Below, in pieces: positions 9,128 to 17,642 of a DNA stretch of 64,000 nt. The notes under the pieces were generated by a model. That model made no database searches, had not been told where the DNA came from, and saw nothing but the letters and a program-made list of their open reading frames with translations. The number at the start of each line of letters is the position of its first letter. The first letter of the stretch is position 1. Position numbers and translations under genes: made by a program. This DNA is from Zongyangia gallinarum (GTDB lineage: Bacteria; Bacillota; Clostridia; Oscillospirales; Ruminococcaceae): the NCBI GenBank assembly GCA_904419315.1, contig CAJFQY010000014.1, forward strand, positions 15,092-79,091, given 5' to 3'.

Positions 9128-10081
9128 TTATTTTATACTTGCTTTTTCCATGGCCGCTAGGATTTCCTCCATAGGCCGGATGCCGTTGTAGGTACCCTGA
9201 GCCCGAATGCAGTAGGAGGCAACCGCTTGGCCAAAGGCGACGGCATCTTTTAAGGGCATCCCCTTGGCAAGTCCGGCCAGAGTGCCGGCACAAGAGGAGT
9301 CGCCGGCACCGATGACGTCCACAATTTCTTCTGGATCACAGGGGAAGATGGGGACGCGGTAGGGCACACCATCCCCCTCCTTGACAATGGCACCCTGGCT
9401 GCCCAGTTTAACCACTACATTTTTTGGGCCCAAACGATGGAGAACTTCCACCATGGCTTCAGGGTCCTTTTCCCCAATTAGCTCCACTACCTCGTCGTAG
9501 CTTGGCATGAACAGATCAAGGTAGGGCAGAGCGTCGGCAATTTTGGGCATCCATATCCCTTCAAAATCCCACATGACATCCATAGCCATAAATTTCCCCA
9601 GCTCATGAGCCCGTTTGACGAATTGTCCGCATTGGGCGCCGTCGAATTTCTTCAGCTGGCACATACCGGCCATAAAAATGATGTCACTCTCCTGAAGGAG
9701 TTCCTCGGTGATATCACCTTGGTCAAAATGATCGTTGGACTCAGAGGTGGTCAGGCACCGTCTTTCTTTTTCCACCGGATCCAGGCAGACAATGGTGACG
9801 GCGCTGTCCACGTTGGCATCTAGGGTGACGCTGCTGGTATCTACTCCATGACGTGTCAGCTCTCCCATGACAAACTGTCCGAAAATATCGTTCCCCAGCC
9901 GGCAGGCGAGCCGGGCAGGCAGCCCTAACTTGGCCAAGTCCAGGGCGGCATTGGCGGCGCATCCCCCCACAAACATACGGATTTTGTCCACATGGTAAAC
10001 GGTGTTGAGGGGCGGGAGACTAGTGACGGGGGTGGTAATGACGTCGATGGCGGTCATACCAATACAGGCAATCTTTTTCAT
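9128..10081 (-). CDS. PfkB-family carbohydrate kinase, second of three paralogues
   Basis: A 317-residue ribokinase-like kinase, paralogous to both neighbours along its length. It has MKKIACIGMTAIDVITTPV, the signature-1 region GGCAANAALDLAKLG and signature 2 as VIGAGDSSCAGTL. The catalytic GAGD is intact, but the following AF of the other two copies is replaced by SS. It shares the internal DLFMPSYDE motif with its neighbours. The substrate is unknown. Divergence at the signature suggests a different sugar rather than a redundant copy, which is inference. Confidence 0.9.
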   Translation of the reverse strand: MKKIACIGMTAIDVITTPVTSLPPLNTVYHVDKIRMFVGGCAANAALDLAKLGLPARLACRLGNDIFGQFVMGELTRHGVDTSSVTLDANVDSAVTIVCLDPVEKERRCLTTSESNDHFDQGDITEELLQESDIIFMAGMCQLKKFDGAQCGQFVKRAHELGKFMAMDVMWDFEGIWMPKIADALPYLDLFMPSYDEVVELIGEKDPEAMVEVLHRLGPKNVVVKLGSQGAIVKEGDGVPYRVPIFPCDPEEIVDVIGAGDSSCAGTLAGLAKGMPLKDAVAFGQAVASYCIRAQGTYNGIRPMEEILAAMEKASIK

Positions 10082-10107
10082 GGATGGTTTTTCTCCTTTG
10101 TTGTGTC

Positions 10108-11076
10108 TTAGTCCAGATAAGCGCTATAGGGTTTCATATTGCCGGAATTCATAGCGTAGAAGATCTGATCCAGGGATTTCACCCCGGCGTAGGTGCCGTA
10201 ATCCTGGATGCAGAAGGCAGAGACGGCCTGTCCCAGGCTGGCGGCGTCCGAAAGGTTCATCCCTTTGGCAAGGCCGGTGAGGATACCGGCGCAGAAAGCG
10301 TCGCCAGCGCCGGTGGTATCTACAATGGTTTCTACGTCCCAGGCGCTCATGCGGTAGGGTTCCTGATCTCCCTCCATGACGATGATGCCGTGACGGCCCA
10401 GTTTGATGATAACATTCTGAGGCCCAAAGGAACGGAGAACCTTGACCATTTCATAAGGATCGCTTTTATGAATCATCTGCTCCACCTCGTCAAAGCTTGG
10501 CATAAACAGATCCACATAGGGCAGCGCTTCCTTAAACTTGGGAAGCCACTGATCATCGAGATCCCACAGGACATCCATGGCCACAAATTTTCCCATATCG
10601 TGAACCTTTTTGGCAAAGGATGTCAGTTGATCTCCATCGAATCTTTTTAGCTGGCAGATTCCGGTAAGAAAGATAATATCAGAGGAAGCGAGAAGCTCAT
10701 CTGAGATGTCATCGGCACAGAAAAAGTCGTTGGATTGGGTGGAAAGGAGGCAGCGCCGGTTCTTTTCAGCCGGATCCAGACAGACAATGGAGGTAGCGGT
10801 TTCCGCCTCCTCGTCGATGGTGACGCTTTGGGTATTGACGCCGTAGCGGTCAAACTCCCCATGGACAAACCGGCCCAAACTGTCGCCGCCAATGCGGCAG
10901 GCCAGACGCACGGGGACGCCAAGTTTAGCTAAGTCCAGAGCGGAGTTGGCGGCATTTCCGCCTACATACATCTTGATGGTATCTACCCGTTTGCATTGTC
11001 CGATAGCGGGGAGCGCTGGAGCGGGATTGGTGATGATATCCACGGCTACCATGCCGATAGACGCAATCTTTTTCAT
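10108..11076 (-). CDS. PfkB-family carbohydrate kinase, first of three paralogues
   Basis: A 322-residue ribokinase-like kinase and promoter-proximal member of the cluster. ATG 11076 is preceded by AAAGGAGGTC; a longer frame to 11208 runs through the promoter and palindrome and is not credible. Signatures are GGNAANSALDLAKLG and DTTGAGDAFCAGIL. The three proteins share the same start (MKKIA-IGM), the same spacing of motifs and a DLFMPSFDE stretch, indicating local duplication. Candidate substrates are ribose, fructose or nucleosides; nothing here decides it. Confidence 0.9.
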   Translation of the reverse strand: MKKIASIGMVAVDIITNPAPALPAIGQCKRVDTIKMYVGGNAANSALDLAKLGVPVRLACRIGGDSLGRFVHGEFDRYGVNTQSVTIDEEAETATSIVCLDPAEKNRRCLLSTQSNDFFCADDISDELLASSDIIFLTGICQLKRFDGDQLTSFAKKVHDMGKFVAMDVLWDLDDQWLPKFKEALPYVDLFMPSFDEVEQMIHKSDPYEMVKVLRSFGPQNVIIKLGRHGIIVMEGDQEPYRMSAWDVETIVDTTGAGDAFCAGILTGLAKGMNLSDAASLGQAVSAFCIQDYGTYAGVKSLDQIFYAMNSGNMKPYSAYLD

Positions 11077-11125
11077 AAAAAGACCTCCTTTGACCGATAC
11101 AATGACAAGCCACCGTTGCGGCAGG

Positions 11126-11154
11126 GCTGAAAGCGGCCATTGGCCGCTTTCAGC
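11126..11154. repeat. Perfect 29-nt palindrome in the leader of the PfkB cluster
   Basis: Fourteen-base arms GCTGAAAGCGGCCA / TGGCCGCTTTCAGC flank a single base. The palindrome lies between the minus-strand promoter and the first kinase, about 20 bp past the -10. It has no T-run, so a repressor operator or a leader RNA hairpin is likelier than a terminator. Confidence 0.75.
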
Positions 11155-11173
11155 GAAACTATTTCTCCTATAA

Positions 11174-11202
11174 ATTATAGTGGAAAAAGAATTTTGCTTC
11201 AA
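11174..11202 (-). promoter_or_regulatory. Promoter of the PfkB kinase cluster
   Basis: Read on the minus strand: TTGAAG (11202-11197), a 17-bp spacer and TATAAT (11179-11174). Confidence 0.75.
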
Positions 11203-11256
11203 TATCAATATTTAATAAATAATCATGGGGAATTTTTCGTTCAAAACAATAGGGAT

Positions 11257-11284
11257 TTGAAAAACACAGGAGAGTTGTTATATT
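11257..11284 (+). promoter_or_regulatory. Candidate promoter for the nitroreductase
   Basis: TTGAAA (11257-11262), a 16-bp spacer and TATATT (11279-11284), about 100 bp before the start codon. Confidence 0.45.
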
Positions 11285-11386
11285 AAAAAAGATACTTGTG
11301 CACAAGGGATGGGTCATTGACTTTCTTATTTTTCAGGGGTAAGATGAAAAATGAGAACACACCGACAGCCAAAGGGAGGTATATTT

Positions 11387-11884
11387 ATGCTGGACGCCAT
11401 CAAAAACAGAAGAAGCATCCGCAAATACAAGAGCAAGCCGGTTCCTCCGGAAATGGTGGAGGAGATTTTGCAGGCGGGATTTTATGCGCCTACCGGACGG
11501 GGTGTCAAGCCTTGGCACTTTGTGGTGGTGGATGATCCGGCTGTGCTTCAGGAAATTATGAAGATCCATCCCTATATGGGGATGCTGAAAACAGCACCGA
11601 TGGCCATTATTGTCTGCGGAGACACTGCTTTGTCTTCCGACCTCTGGACCGCCGACTGCGCGGCCGCGACGGAAAATATTCTGCTGCAGGCCTATGAACT
11701 GGGCCTCGGAACCTGTTGGTGCGGCATCGAGCCCAACGCCTCCCGGATGGAGGCTTTCAGCAAGCTGTTAGGGCTGCCTGAAAACGTGAAGGCATACAGC
11801 GGCATTGCCGTCGGCTTCCCGGATGAAGAGAAGCCTGTCCCAGACCGCTATGATGCAAAAGCGGTTCATAGAAACCATTGGTAA
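11387..11884 (+). CDS. Nitroreductase-family FMN oxidoreductase
   Basis: A 165-residue flavoprotein of the nitroreductase superfamily, short form. The start is ATG 11387 behind AAAGGGAGG. LDAIKNRRSIRKYKSKPV carries the FMN-phosphate-contacting Arg residues, AGFYAPTGRGVKPWHFVVVDD is the usual second FMN segment, and GLGTCWCGIEPN is the third. It would use NAD(P)H to reduce nitro compounds, quinones or other acceptors; the natural substrate is unknown. It is monocistronic, ending at a terminator 6 bp after the stop. Confidence 0.9.
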   Translation: MLDAIKNRRSIRKYKSKPVPPEMVEEILQAGFYAPTGRGVKPWHFVVVDDPAVLQEIMKIHPYMGMLKTAPMAIIVCGDTALSSDLWTADCAAATENILLQAYELGLGTCWCGIEPNASRMEAFSKLLGLPENVKAYSGIAVGFPDEEKPVPDRYDAKAVHRNHW

Positions 11885-11889
11885 AAAGG

Positions 11890-11916
11890 AAAGCGCTGGT
11901 TTTACCAGCGCTTTTA
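11890..11916 (+). terminator. Rho-independent terminator after the nitroreductase
   Basis: AAAGCGCTGG / CCAGCGCTTTT hairpin with a short T-rich tail. Confidence 0.85.
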
Positions 11917-12044
11917 TCTATTCATAGATTGGAAAAGGTTTTGCCGAAATTTTCTGGTGGCATGAATTGGTAGACTGTGGTAAAATAAATACGCTGAATC
12001 CTTTTTGAGGATGATTTTTAAAGAAGGTTGAAAGGAGGGGAACT

Positions 12045-13388
12045 ATGAAAATCAAATCGTTTGTTTGCCTGATGCTGGGTATGCTGATGGTGCTGTTCTC
12101 CTCCTGCGATAAGATACAGCCGGATGTGGAATCCCTGTTAAGTCCGCCGAAGCTGACCCAGGAGCAAAGAGAGATTTACGACGCCTTGGTGGAGACTGCT
12201 GTCAGCTCCTCTATCAAGCTCAAGTATCCTAAAGCGGGAGAATATCGTTCGGCTTTTGTTATGTATGACATTGATGATGACGGTGAGGAGGAAGCGATTG
12301 CCTTCTATGATCCCCAACAGGAGGATCCCAGTGTCCGCATCAAAATTCTGGACAAACAGAATGATGAATGGGTTTCCGTCTACGACAAAGCCAATGGCAG
12401 CGGCGGTGTGGACGTGGACCGGGTCATGTTTGAAAATGTGTCCAGTGTTGACCGCAAGGATATGATTATCGGTTGGAATCTGATTAACCGTGCCGAAAAG
12501 GGCGTGGGTATTTATTCCTATGAAGGGGAAAAGCTGGTATCGGTTTATCCTGATGAGACAACCAGCGATGACATGGATACCTACTCTGAAATGGTGGTGG
12601 AGGATTTAAACGGTGACCTGCGCAAGGAACTGATCCTTCTGAAAAATTCCACCTCTACCCTGCGCAGCAGCGTTCGCACGGTAGGCTATCGACTGGGTAG
12701 GGTGCAGCCGCTGGTGGACCAGCCTTTGCGGGACGGCATCATGGGTTATTCCCAGATTGAGTCCACCTCTTTGGAAGGAGGGGGCGTCAAGCTTTACGCT
12801 GACGTTTATCTGGGAGAGAGCATGATGGGCACGGAAATGCTACAGGTGACGGCTGATGAAATCATCTATGAGACCCAGGAGGATGAAGTTTTCAACCTGA
12901 CCATGCGGTCGTCTGACCTGCCAAGCAGAGACGTCAACGAAGACGGCATCATTGAAGTGCCTTACAATACCCCCCTGCCCGGCTATGATAGTGAAGTGGA
13001 GGACGGCGCGCTCTATCTCACCCACTACAACCAGTGGGAGGAGGGGCAATGTATTGAAGTATTTTCGGCTGTCGTCAACCACGAAAATGGCTATATGTTT
13101 ATTATGCCGCCCCAGTGGGTGGATCAGGTGACGGTGGTCACCACCTTTGTCTCCAACGAGTGGAAGTTTATTCGCTTTAACGAGACTTTGGAAAATGACA
13201 GTGACGCGTTGCTTTATATCAATGTCTATTCCGAAGACGAATACAAAGACAGAAATACCATCAGCCAGCGGACTTTGGTCGATACAAAGGGTATATTTGA
13301 GTATTATATGTACGTTCCGGAAAACGCGGATCCAGAGCTGGCCTTGACATTGGAGCAGGCTAGGGAGCAATTTCAGCTGCTGGTGTGA
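12045..13388 (+). CDS. Lipoprotein with Asp-rich FG-GAP-like loops, linked to a two-component system
   Basis: A 447-residue predicted lipoprotein. A signal peptide ends at the lipobox LFSSC, making C21 the lipidated residue. The body has three Asp-rich loops of the Ca-binding/FG-GAP style (DIDDDGEEEAI near 75, DLNGDLRKEL near 187, DVNEDGIIEV near 300). I do not recognise a named family. AAAGGAGGGG precedes the start. It lies 32 bp upstream of a response regulator and kinase on the same strand, so an extracytoplasmic partner of the sensor is a reasonable guess. Its function is not determined. Confidence 0.8.
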   Translation: MKIKSFVCLMLGMLMVLFSSCDKIQPDVESLLSPPKLTQEQREIYDALVETAVSSSIKLKYPKAGEYRSAFVMYDIDDDGEEEAIAFYDPQQEDPSVRIKILDKQNDEWVSVYDKANGSGGVDVDRVMFENVSSVDRKDMIIGWNLINRAEKGVGIYSYEGEKLVSVYPDETTSDDMDTYSEMVVEDLNGDLRKELILLKNSTSTLRSSVRTVGYRLGRVQPLVDQPLRDGIMGYSQIESTSLEGGGVKLYADVYLGESMMGTEMLQVTADEIIYETQEDEVFNLTMRSSDLPSRDVNEDGIIEVPYNTPLPGYDSEVEDGALYLTHYNQWEEGQCIEVFSAVVNHENGYMFIMPPQWVDQVTVVTTFVSNEWKFIRFNETLENDSDALLYINVYSEDEYKDRNTISQRTLVDTKGIFEYYMYVPENADPELALTLEQAREQFQLLV

Positions 13389-13420
13389 TGCGTTGCCATG
13401 ATAGATGAGGAGGTAACCAT

Positions 13421-14113
13421 ATGAAACGTATCTTAGTGGTAGAAGATGAAGACGTCATCCGGGATTTTGTGGTCATCAACCTCAAACGTTCCGGATATGA
13501 TGTCACCGATGTATCCAACGGGGAGGATGCCCTGCGGGTATTTGATGAAAATGACGGCAATTTTGATGTTGCCCTTCTGGATATTATGATGCCGGGGATC
13601 GATGGATTTACCGTTTGCAAAGAAATCCGTAAGCGTTCCAACACCATCGGCATTATTATGCTTTCGGCAAAAACCCAGGAGATGGATAAGGTCAACGGTT
13701 TGATGCTGGGAGCTGATGACTATGTGACCAAGCCCTTTAGTCCCTCGGAGCTGGTGGCTCGGGTGGACGCCATCCATCGCAGGGTGACCATGGCCAACAA
13801 GACAGATGAAAGCTCCCTGATTGTATCCGGCCCCTTTGAGCTGAACATCAAGAGCCGGACCCTGAAAAAGAATAAAGAAAACATAGATCTGACCCAGGTG
13901 GAATTTCAGATCATGGAGCTTTTTATGCGCAACCCCGACGTGGCGCTAGACCGCAGTGAGATTCTCTCCAAGGTATGGGGCGAAAACTACTACGGCGATA
14001 TTAAAATAGTGGATGTAAACATCCGGCGGCTTCGGATGAAGATTGAGGATGAGCCCTCCAGCCCAAAGCATCTGGTAACGGTGTGGGGCTATGGCTACAA
14101 ATGGCAGGAATAG
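13421..14113 (+). CDS. OmpR-family response regulator
   Basis: A 230-residue regulator. The receiver domain has E8/D9, phospho-acceptor D54 in ALLDIMMPGIDG and K in VTKPF; a winged-helix output domain occupies about 130-228 and ends VWGYGYKW. GAGGAGG lies in front of the ATG. It forms a unit with the lipoprotein upstream and the HAMP-type kinase 38 bp downstream. The sequence class (PhoB/ResD/WalR-like) does not fix the regulon. Confidence 0.92.
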   Translation: MKRILVVEDEDVIRDFVVINLKRSGYDVTDVSNGEDALRVFDENDGNFDVALLDIMMPGIDGFTVCKEIRKRSNTIGIIMLSAKTQEMDKVNGLMLGADDYVTKPFSPSELVARVDAIHRRVTMANKTDESSLIVSGPFELNIKSRTLKKNKENIDLTQVEFQIMELFMRNPDVALDRSEILSKVWGENYYGDIKIVDVNIRRLRMKIEDEPSSPKHLVTVWGYGYKWQE

Positions 14114-14151
14114 AGAGATAACGACAGGCAGCAGGGGAAAGGAGGGGGACC

Positions 14152-15633
14152 ATGGCGGTTAAGAAAATTACCAGACGATGGTTTTTTAACAGTATGGCTG
14201 TCATTTTGGTTATCCTCCTTGCCATAGAAATTGTGTTTGCCGTAGGGATCCAGGGCTACTACTATAACGGCGTGGAACAGATTCTCACCACCCGTGCCAC
14301 GGCTATGGGTAACCTTCTGGAGACCTATGCGCGGGATAGCGCCACCGATTTTGCCACCGAGGTGCGCAGTTATGTGGAAAACTATTCGGAGAAAGAGCTC
14401 ATTGAACTGATGGCCATCAATGCCGATGGGGATATCGCCTTGACATCCTCTGGTTTTGAGCCGGATAATCGTTACTATATGCCTGATTATGAACAGGCTC
14501 TGAGTTCCTCCAACTCGATTGGCCATTTTCAGGGAACTGTTGACGGGGAGAATGTCATGGCGGTCACCGTTATGTCCCCGGTGAGCAATCAGGAATTTAC
14601 GGCCATGCGCTTTGTGGTTTCCCTAGAGCAGGTGGATCAGCAGATTGTTCTTTTAATCGCGCTGGTGACCGCTGTTGCCGCAGTGATTATCTTTTTTGTC
14701 GTTCTTTCCAGCTCCTATTTTATCAATTCAATTGTCAATCCCGTGGGAGAAGTGGGTCAAGCGGCTCGCAAAATCGCCCATGGCGACTTTGACTACCGGC
14801 TGAAAAAGAAGAATGATGACGAGATCGGGGAACTGGTGGACGTCATCAACTATATGGCGGGGGAACTCTCCACTGCTGAGACCATGAAAAATGACTTTAT
14901 CTCTTCAGTTTCCCATGAACTTCGTACGCCGCTGACTGCCATTAAGGGCTGGGGTGAGACGCTGATGGCTGAGAGTGAGGATGAGACGATTGATCCCCAG
15001 ACCATCCGCAAGGGGATGGGGGTCATTCTCAAAGAGACAGACCGGCTTTCCGGTATGGTGGAGGAGCTACTGGACTTCTCCCGGATGCAGTCGGGACGAC
15101 TGAAACTGGTGATGAATAAGCTGGACCTGCTGGCAGAGCTTTCGGATGCGGTCCTCATGTTTACCGAGCGGGCCAAGCGGGAAGGCGTGGAGATCATTTA
15201 TGATGAACCAGAGGAATTCTGGGTAATTTATGGGGACAAAAACCGGCTGCGTCAAGTTTTTGTGAACATTATCGACAACGCATTGAAATATTCGGATAAT
15301 GGTGATAAGATTACAATCACCGCGACAGAATTTGAGCAGTTTGTCCATATCAACGTGGCGGATACCGGCTGTGGTATCAGCGCGGAGGATCTGCCTAAAA
15401 TCAAAACAAAATTCTATAAAGGAAATTCTACTCGTCGAGGTTCCGGTATTGGGCTTGCTGTTGCTGATGAGATTATCCAGATGCATGGCGGTTCTATCAA
15501 TATCACAAGCCGGGAAGGGGAGGGTACCTGCGTGACCATCAGCCTGCCGCTGATGACCAAAAAGGTACAGGCTTCCATTGATAAGATGGCGGAAGAGAAT
15601 GTCCGTTCGGCAATAGATCAACGGCCAGAATAA
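14152..15633 (+). CDS. Sensor histidine kinase with extracytoplasmic domain and HAMP
   Basis: A 493-residue membrane kinase. TM1 is at about 13-36, an extracytoplasmic sensor of about 125 residues follows, TM2 is at about 166-190, and a HAMP linker covers about 190-245. The phospho-acceptor is H255 in SSVSHELRTPLTAIKG. The ATPase domain has the N box (IIDNALKYSDNG), DTGCGISAED and GSGIGLAVADEI. The layout is that of PhoR/ResE/WalK-type kinases. It is encoded directly after its probable partner regulator and follows the lipoprotein gene, which may supply or sense the signal outside the cell. Confidence 0.92.
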   Translation: MAVKKITRRWFFNSMAVILVILLAIEIVFAVGIQGYYYNGVEQILTTRATAMGNLLETYARDSATDFATEVRSYVENYSEKELIELMAINADGDIALTSSGFEPDNRYYMPDYEQALSSSNSIGHFQGTVDGENVMAVTVMSPVSNQEFTAMRFVVSLEQVDQQIVLLIALVTAVAAVIIFFVVLSSSYFINSIVNPVGEVGQAARKIAHGDFDYRLKKKNDDEIGELVDVINYMAGELSTAETMKNDFISSVSHELRTPLTAIKGWGETLMAESEDETIDPQTIRKGMGVILKETDRLSGMVEELLDFSRMQSGRLKLVMNKLDLLAELSDAVLMFTERAKREGVEIIYDEPEEFWVIYGDKNRLRQVFVNIIDNALKYSDNGDKITITATEFEQFVHINVADTGCGISAEDLPKIKTKFYKGNSTRRGSGIGLAVADEIIQMHGGSINITSREGEGTCVTISLPLMTKKVQASIDKMAEENVRSAIDQRPE

Positions 15634-15700
15634 AACAGATGTCCAGCGTCTGGTGGTTCTAGGCCGCGCCTAAATGTTGAGAGAAGGAGCGTAAGCAATA

Positions 15701-16633
15701 TTGGAGAAACGAAAAGACTTTAAGACATCCATTGGAGGGCAAGCACTCATTGAGGGTGTGATGATGAAAGGCGTAAAGCAAAGCTGCATGGCAGTGCGCA
15801 CCCCCTCTGGAGAAATCGACGTGGAAACCTGGGATAATCCCGGACCTAAATGGTATAAGAAGATTCCAATTATCCGGGGAGTTATCAACTTTGTGGTCAT
15901 GCTCATAGACGGTTACAGGACCTTGATGAAATCCGCAGAGAAAGCCGGGTTCGATGATGTCGAATCGGAAAGCAAGTTCGATCAGTGGTTGACCCGGGTC
16001 TTTGGGGAAAAGCTGATGGGTGTCATTTCGGTGGTGGCCTTGATTTTAGGCGTTGCCTTGGCGCTGCTACTGTTTATCATTGTGCCGGCTTTTTTAACAA
16101 AATTATTGCAGCCTTATATTAGCTCCCGAATTGCCCTGTCTGCTATTGAAGGTTTGGTCAAGATTGCAATTTTTGTCATCTATCTAGCCCTGGTTTCCAG
16201 AATGGAGGATATCCACCGGGTATTTGAATATCACGGGGCAGAACACAAAACCATCTTCTGCTATGAGCACGGCAACGATCTGACGGTAGAAAATGTGTTG
16301 AAGGAAAAGCGCTTTCATCCCCGCTGCGGCACCAGTTTCCTGCTCATTGTCCTGATCCTCTCCATTTTGGTTTCTTCGGTGGTGACCTGGGACAGCCTGG
16401 TTCTGCGGGTGGTGCTGAAAATTGCCTGCCTGCCCCTGGTGGTAGGCATTGCCTATGAGATTATTAAATTTGCCGGCCGCCACGACAATATACTTACCCG
16501 GATTATTTCCGCGCCTGGCTTGTGGCTGCAGCGGCTGACAACTGCTGAGCCGGATGCATCCCAGGTGGAGGTAGCTTTGGCTTCCTTCCTGCCGGTTCTG
16601 CCCAAGGACGAAAGTGAAGACGACCGCTGGTAA
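15701..16633 (+). CDS. DUF1385-family membrane protein
   Basis: A 310-residue protein with the DUF1385 hallmark IGGQALIEGVMMKGVKQSCMA near the N-terminus. Several TM helices follow (about 108-135, 150-170, 213-235, 240-255), and the conserved YHGAEHKTIFCYE and HPRCGTSFLL carry His and Cys residues that could bind metal. The start is TTG 15701 behind GAGAAGGAGC. The biochemical role of the family is not established. The gene is followed at 21 bp by prmC, a common clostridial pairing. Confidence 0.88.
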   Translation: MEKRKDFKTSIGGQALIEGVMMKGVKQSCMAVRTPSGEIDVETWDNPGPKWYKKIPIIRGVINFVVMLIDGYRTLMKSAEKAGFDDVESESKFDQWLTRVFGEKLMGVISVVALILGVALALLLFIIVPAFLTKLLQPYISSRIALSAIEGLVKIAIFVIYLALVSRMEDIHRVFEYHGAEHKTIFCYEHGNDLTVENVLKEKRFHPRCGTSFLLIVLILSILVSSVVTWDSLVLRVVLKIACLPLVVGIAYEIIKFAGRHDNILTRIISAPGLWLQRLTTAEPDASQVEVALASFLPVLPKDESEDDRW

Positions 16634-16654
16634 ATCCGGAAAGGCGGAAAATAT

Positions 16655-17515
16655 TTGAATTTGAAGGCATATGCAAATCAGATAAAAAAGCAACTGGAAA
16701 GCGCAGGGGTATCCTCCCCTGCGTTTGAGGTTGCTTTGCTTTTTGAAAAGGTGTTTTCCCTTTCCAGAACGCAATTGCTTAGTCCAGAGAGGGAAATAGA
16801 TGAAAATCTGGAAGAGAATCGGGAAAAGATGACCCGACTGGAGGCGATGGTTTCCCGCAGAATGGAATGTTATCCCCTCCAGTATCTTCTGGGAGAATGG
16901 GAATTTTTTGGCCTTCCCTTTTGGGTGGGGGAGGGGGTACTGATCCCCCGGCCTGATACCGAAACAGTGGTGGAGCAAGCCTTGGCACTGTTGAAGGGAA
17001 AAGAGGCCCCGCGCGTCCTGGACCTTTGCAGCGGCAGTGGCTGTATTGCCATCGCCCTGGCCCACGAGCGGCCGGACAGCCAGGTGACGGCGGTGGAACT
17101 TTCTGAGAAGGCATTTTCCTATCTTGAGCGCAACCGGGAGAGAAACCAGGCTGTCAACCTGACGGCGGTGCAGGGAGACGCCTTGGACACTGGATGTGTA
17201 GATGGGGAATTTGATCTTATTGTGTCAAATCCGCCCTATATCCGTCCGGAGGAGATGAAAGCGCTGCAAAAAGAGGTGCGGTTTGAGCCAAAGATAGCGC
17301 TGAGAGCAGAGGAAGAGGGGCTTTTCTTCTATAAAAGAATCAGCCGATTGTGGAAAGGACGTATCCGGCCTGGGGGATATCTGCTCTTTGAAATCGGATG
17401 GAAGCAGGCAGCACAGGTCATGGGGATTCTCCGTCAGGAGGGTTTTATGCAGGTGGGCTGCGCGAAGGATTACGGAGGCAATGACCGGGCCGTATGGGGG
17501 CGGAGCAACCGCTGA
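16655..17515 (+). CDS. prmC: Peptide chain release factor N5-glutamine methyltransferase
   Basis: A 286-residue SAM-dependent methyltransferase that modifies the Gln of the GGQ motif in release factors RF1 and RF2. The N-terminal helical domain is about 1-75. The Rossmann core has VLDLCSGSGCIAIALA (SAM binding) and the substrate motif SNPPYIRPEE. VLIPRPDTE before motif I is typical of PrmC/HemK. The start is TTG 16655 with GGAAAGGCGG upstream. It forms a pair with the DUF1385 gene. Confidence 0.93.
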   Translation: MNLKAYANQIKKQLESAGVSSPAFEVALLFEKVFSLSRTQLLSPEREIDENLEENREKMTRLEAMVSRRMECYPLQYLLGEWEFFGLPFWVGEGVLIPRPDTETVVEQALALLKGKEAPRVLDLCSGSGCIAIALAHERPDSQVTAVELSEKAFSYLERNRERNQAVNLTAVQGDALDTGCVDGEFDLIVSNPPYIRPEEMKALQKEVRFEPKIALRAEEEGLFFYKRISRLWKGRIRPGGYLLFEIGWKQAAQVMGILRQEGFMQVGCAKDYGGNDRAVWGRSNR

Positions 17516-17554
17516 GTTTGAGCGGCCAAAAGTGAAAATATGAGGAGAAACTTG

Positions 17555-17583
17555 TTGCACTCCTTATGAAAACAGGTTATAAT
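17555..17583 (+). promoter_or_regulatory. recA promoter
   Basis: TTGCAC (17555-17560), a 17-bp spacer and TATAAT (17578-17583), 60 bp before the recA start. Confidence 0.8.
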
Positions 17584-17596
17584 AAATTAGATACGG

Positions 17597-17608
17597 GAAC
17601 ATATGCTC
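17597..17608 (+). promoter_or_regulatory. LexA (SOS) box in front of recA
   Basis: GAACATATGCTC differs at one position from the palindromic Firmicutes LexA site GAACATATGTTC. It sits 14 bp after the -10, where bound LexA would block transcription. It implies DNA-damage induction of recA-recX. Confidence 0.7.
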
Positions 17609-17642
17609 GAACATGAGATGTGGATCATTTTGGAGGTAGAAT

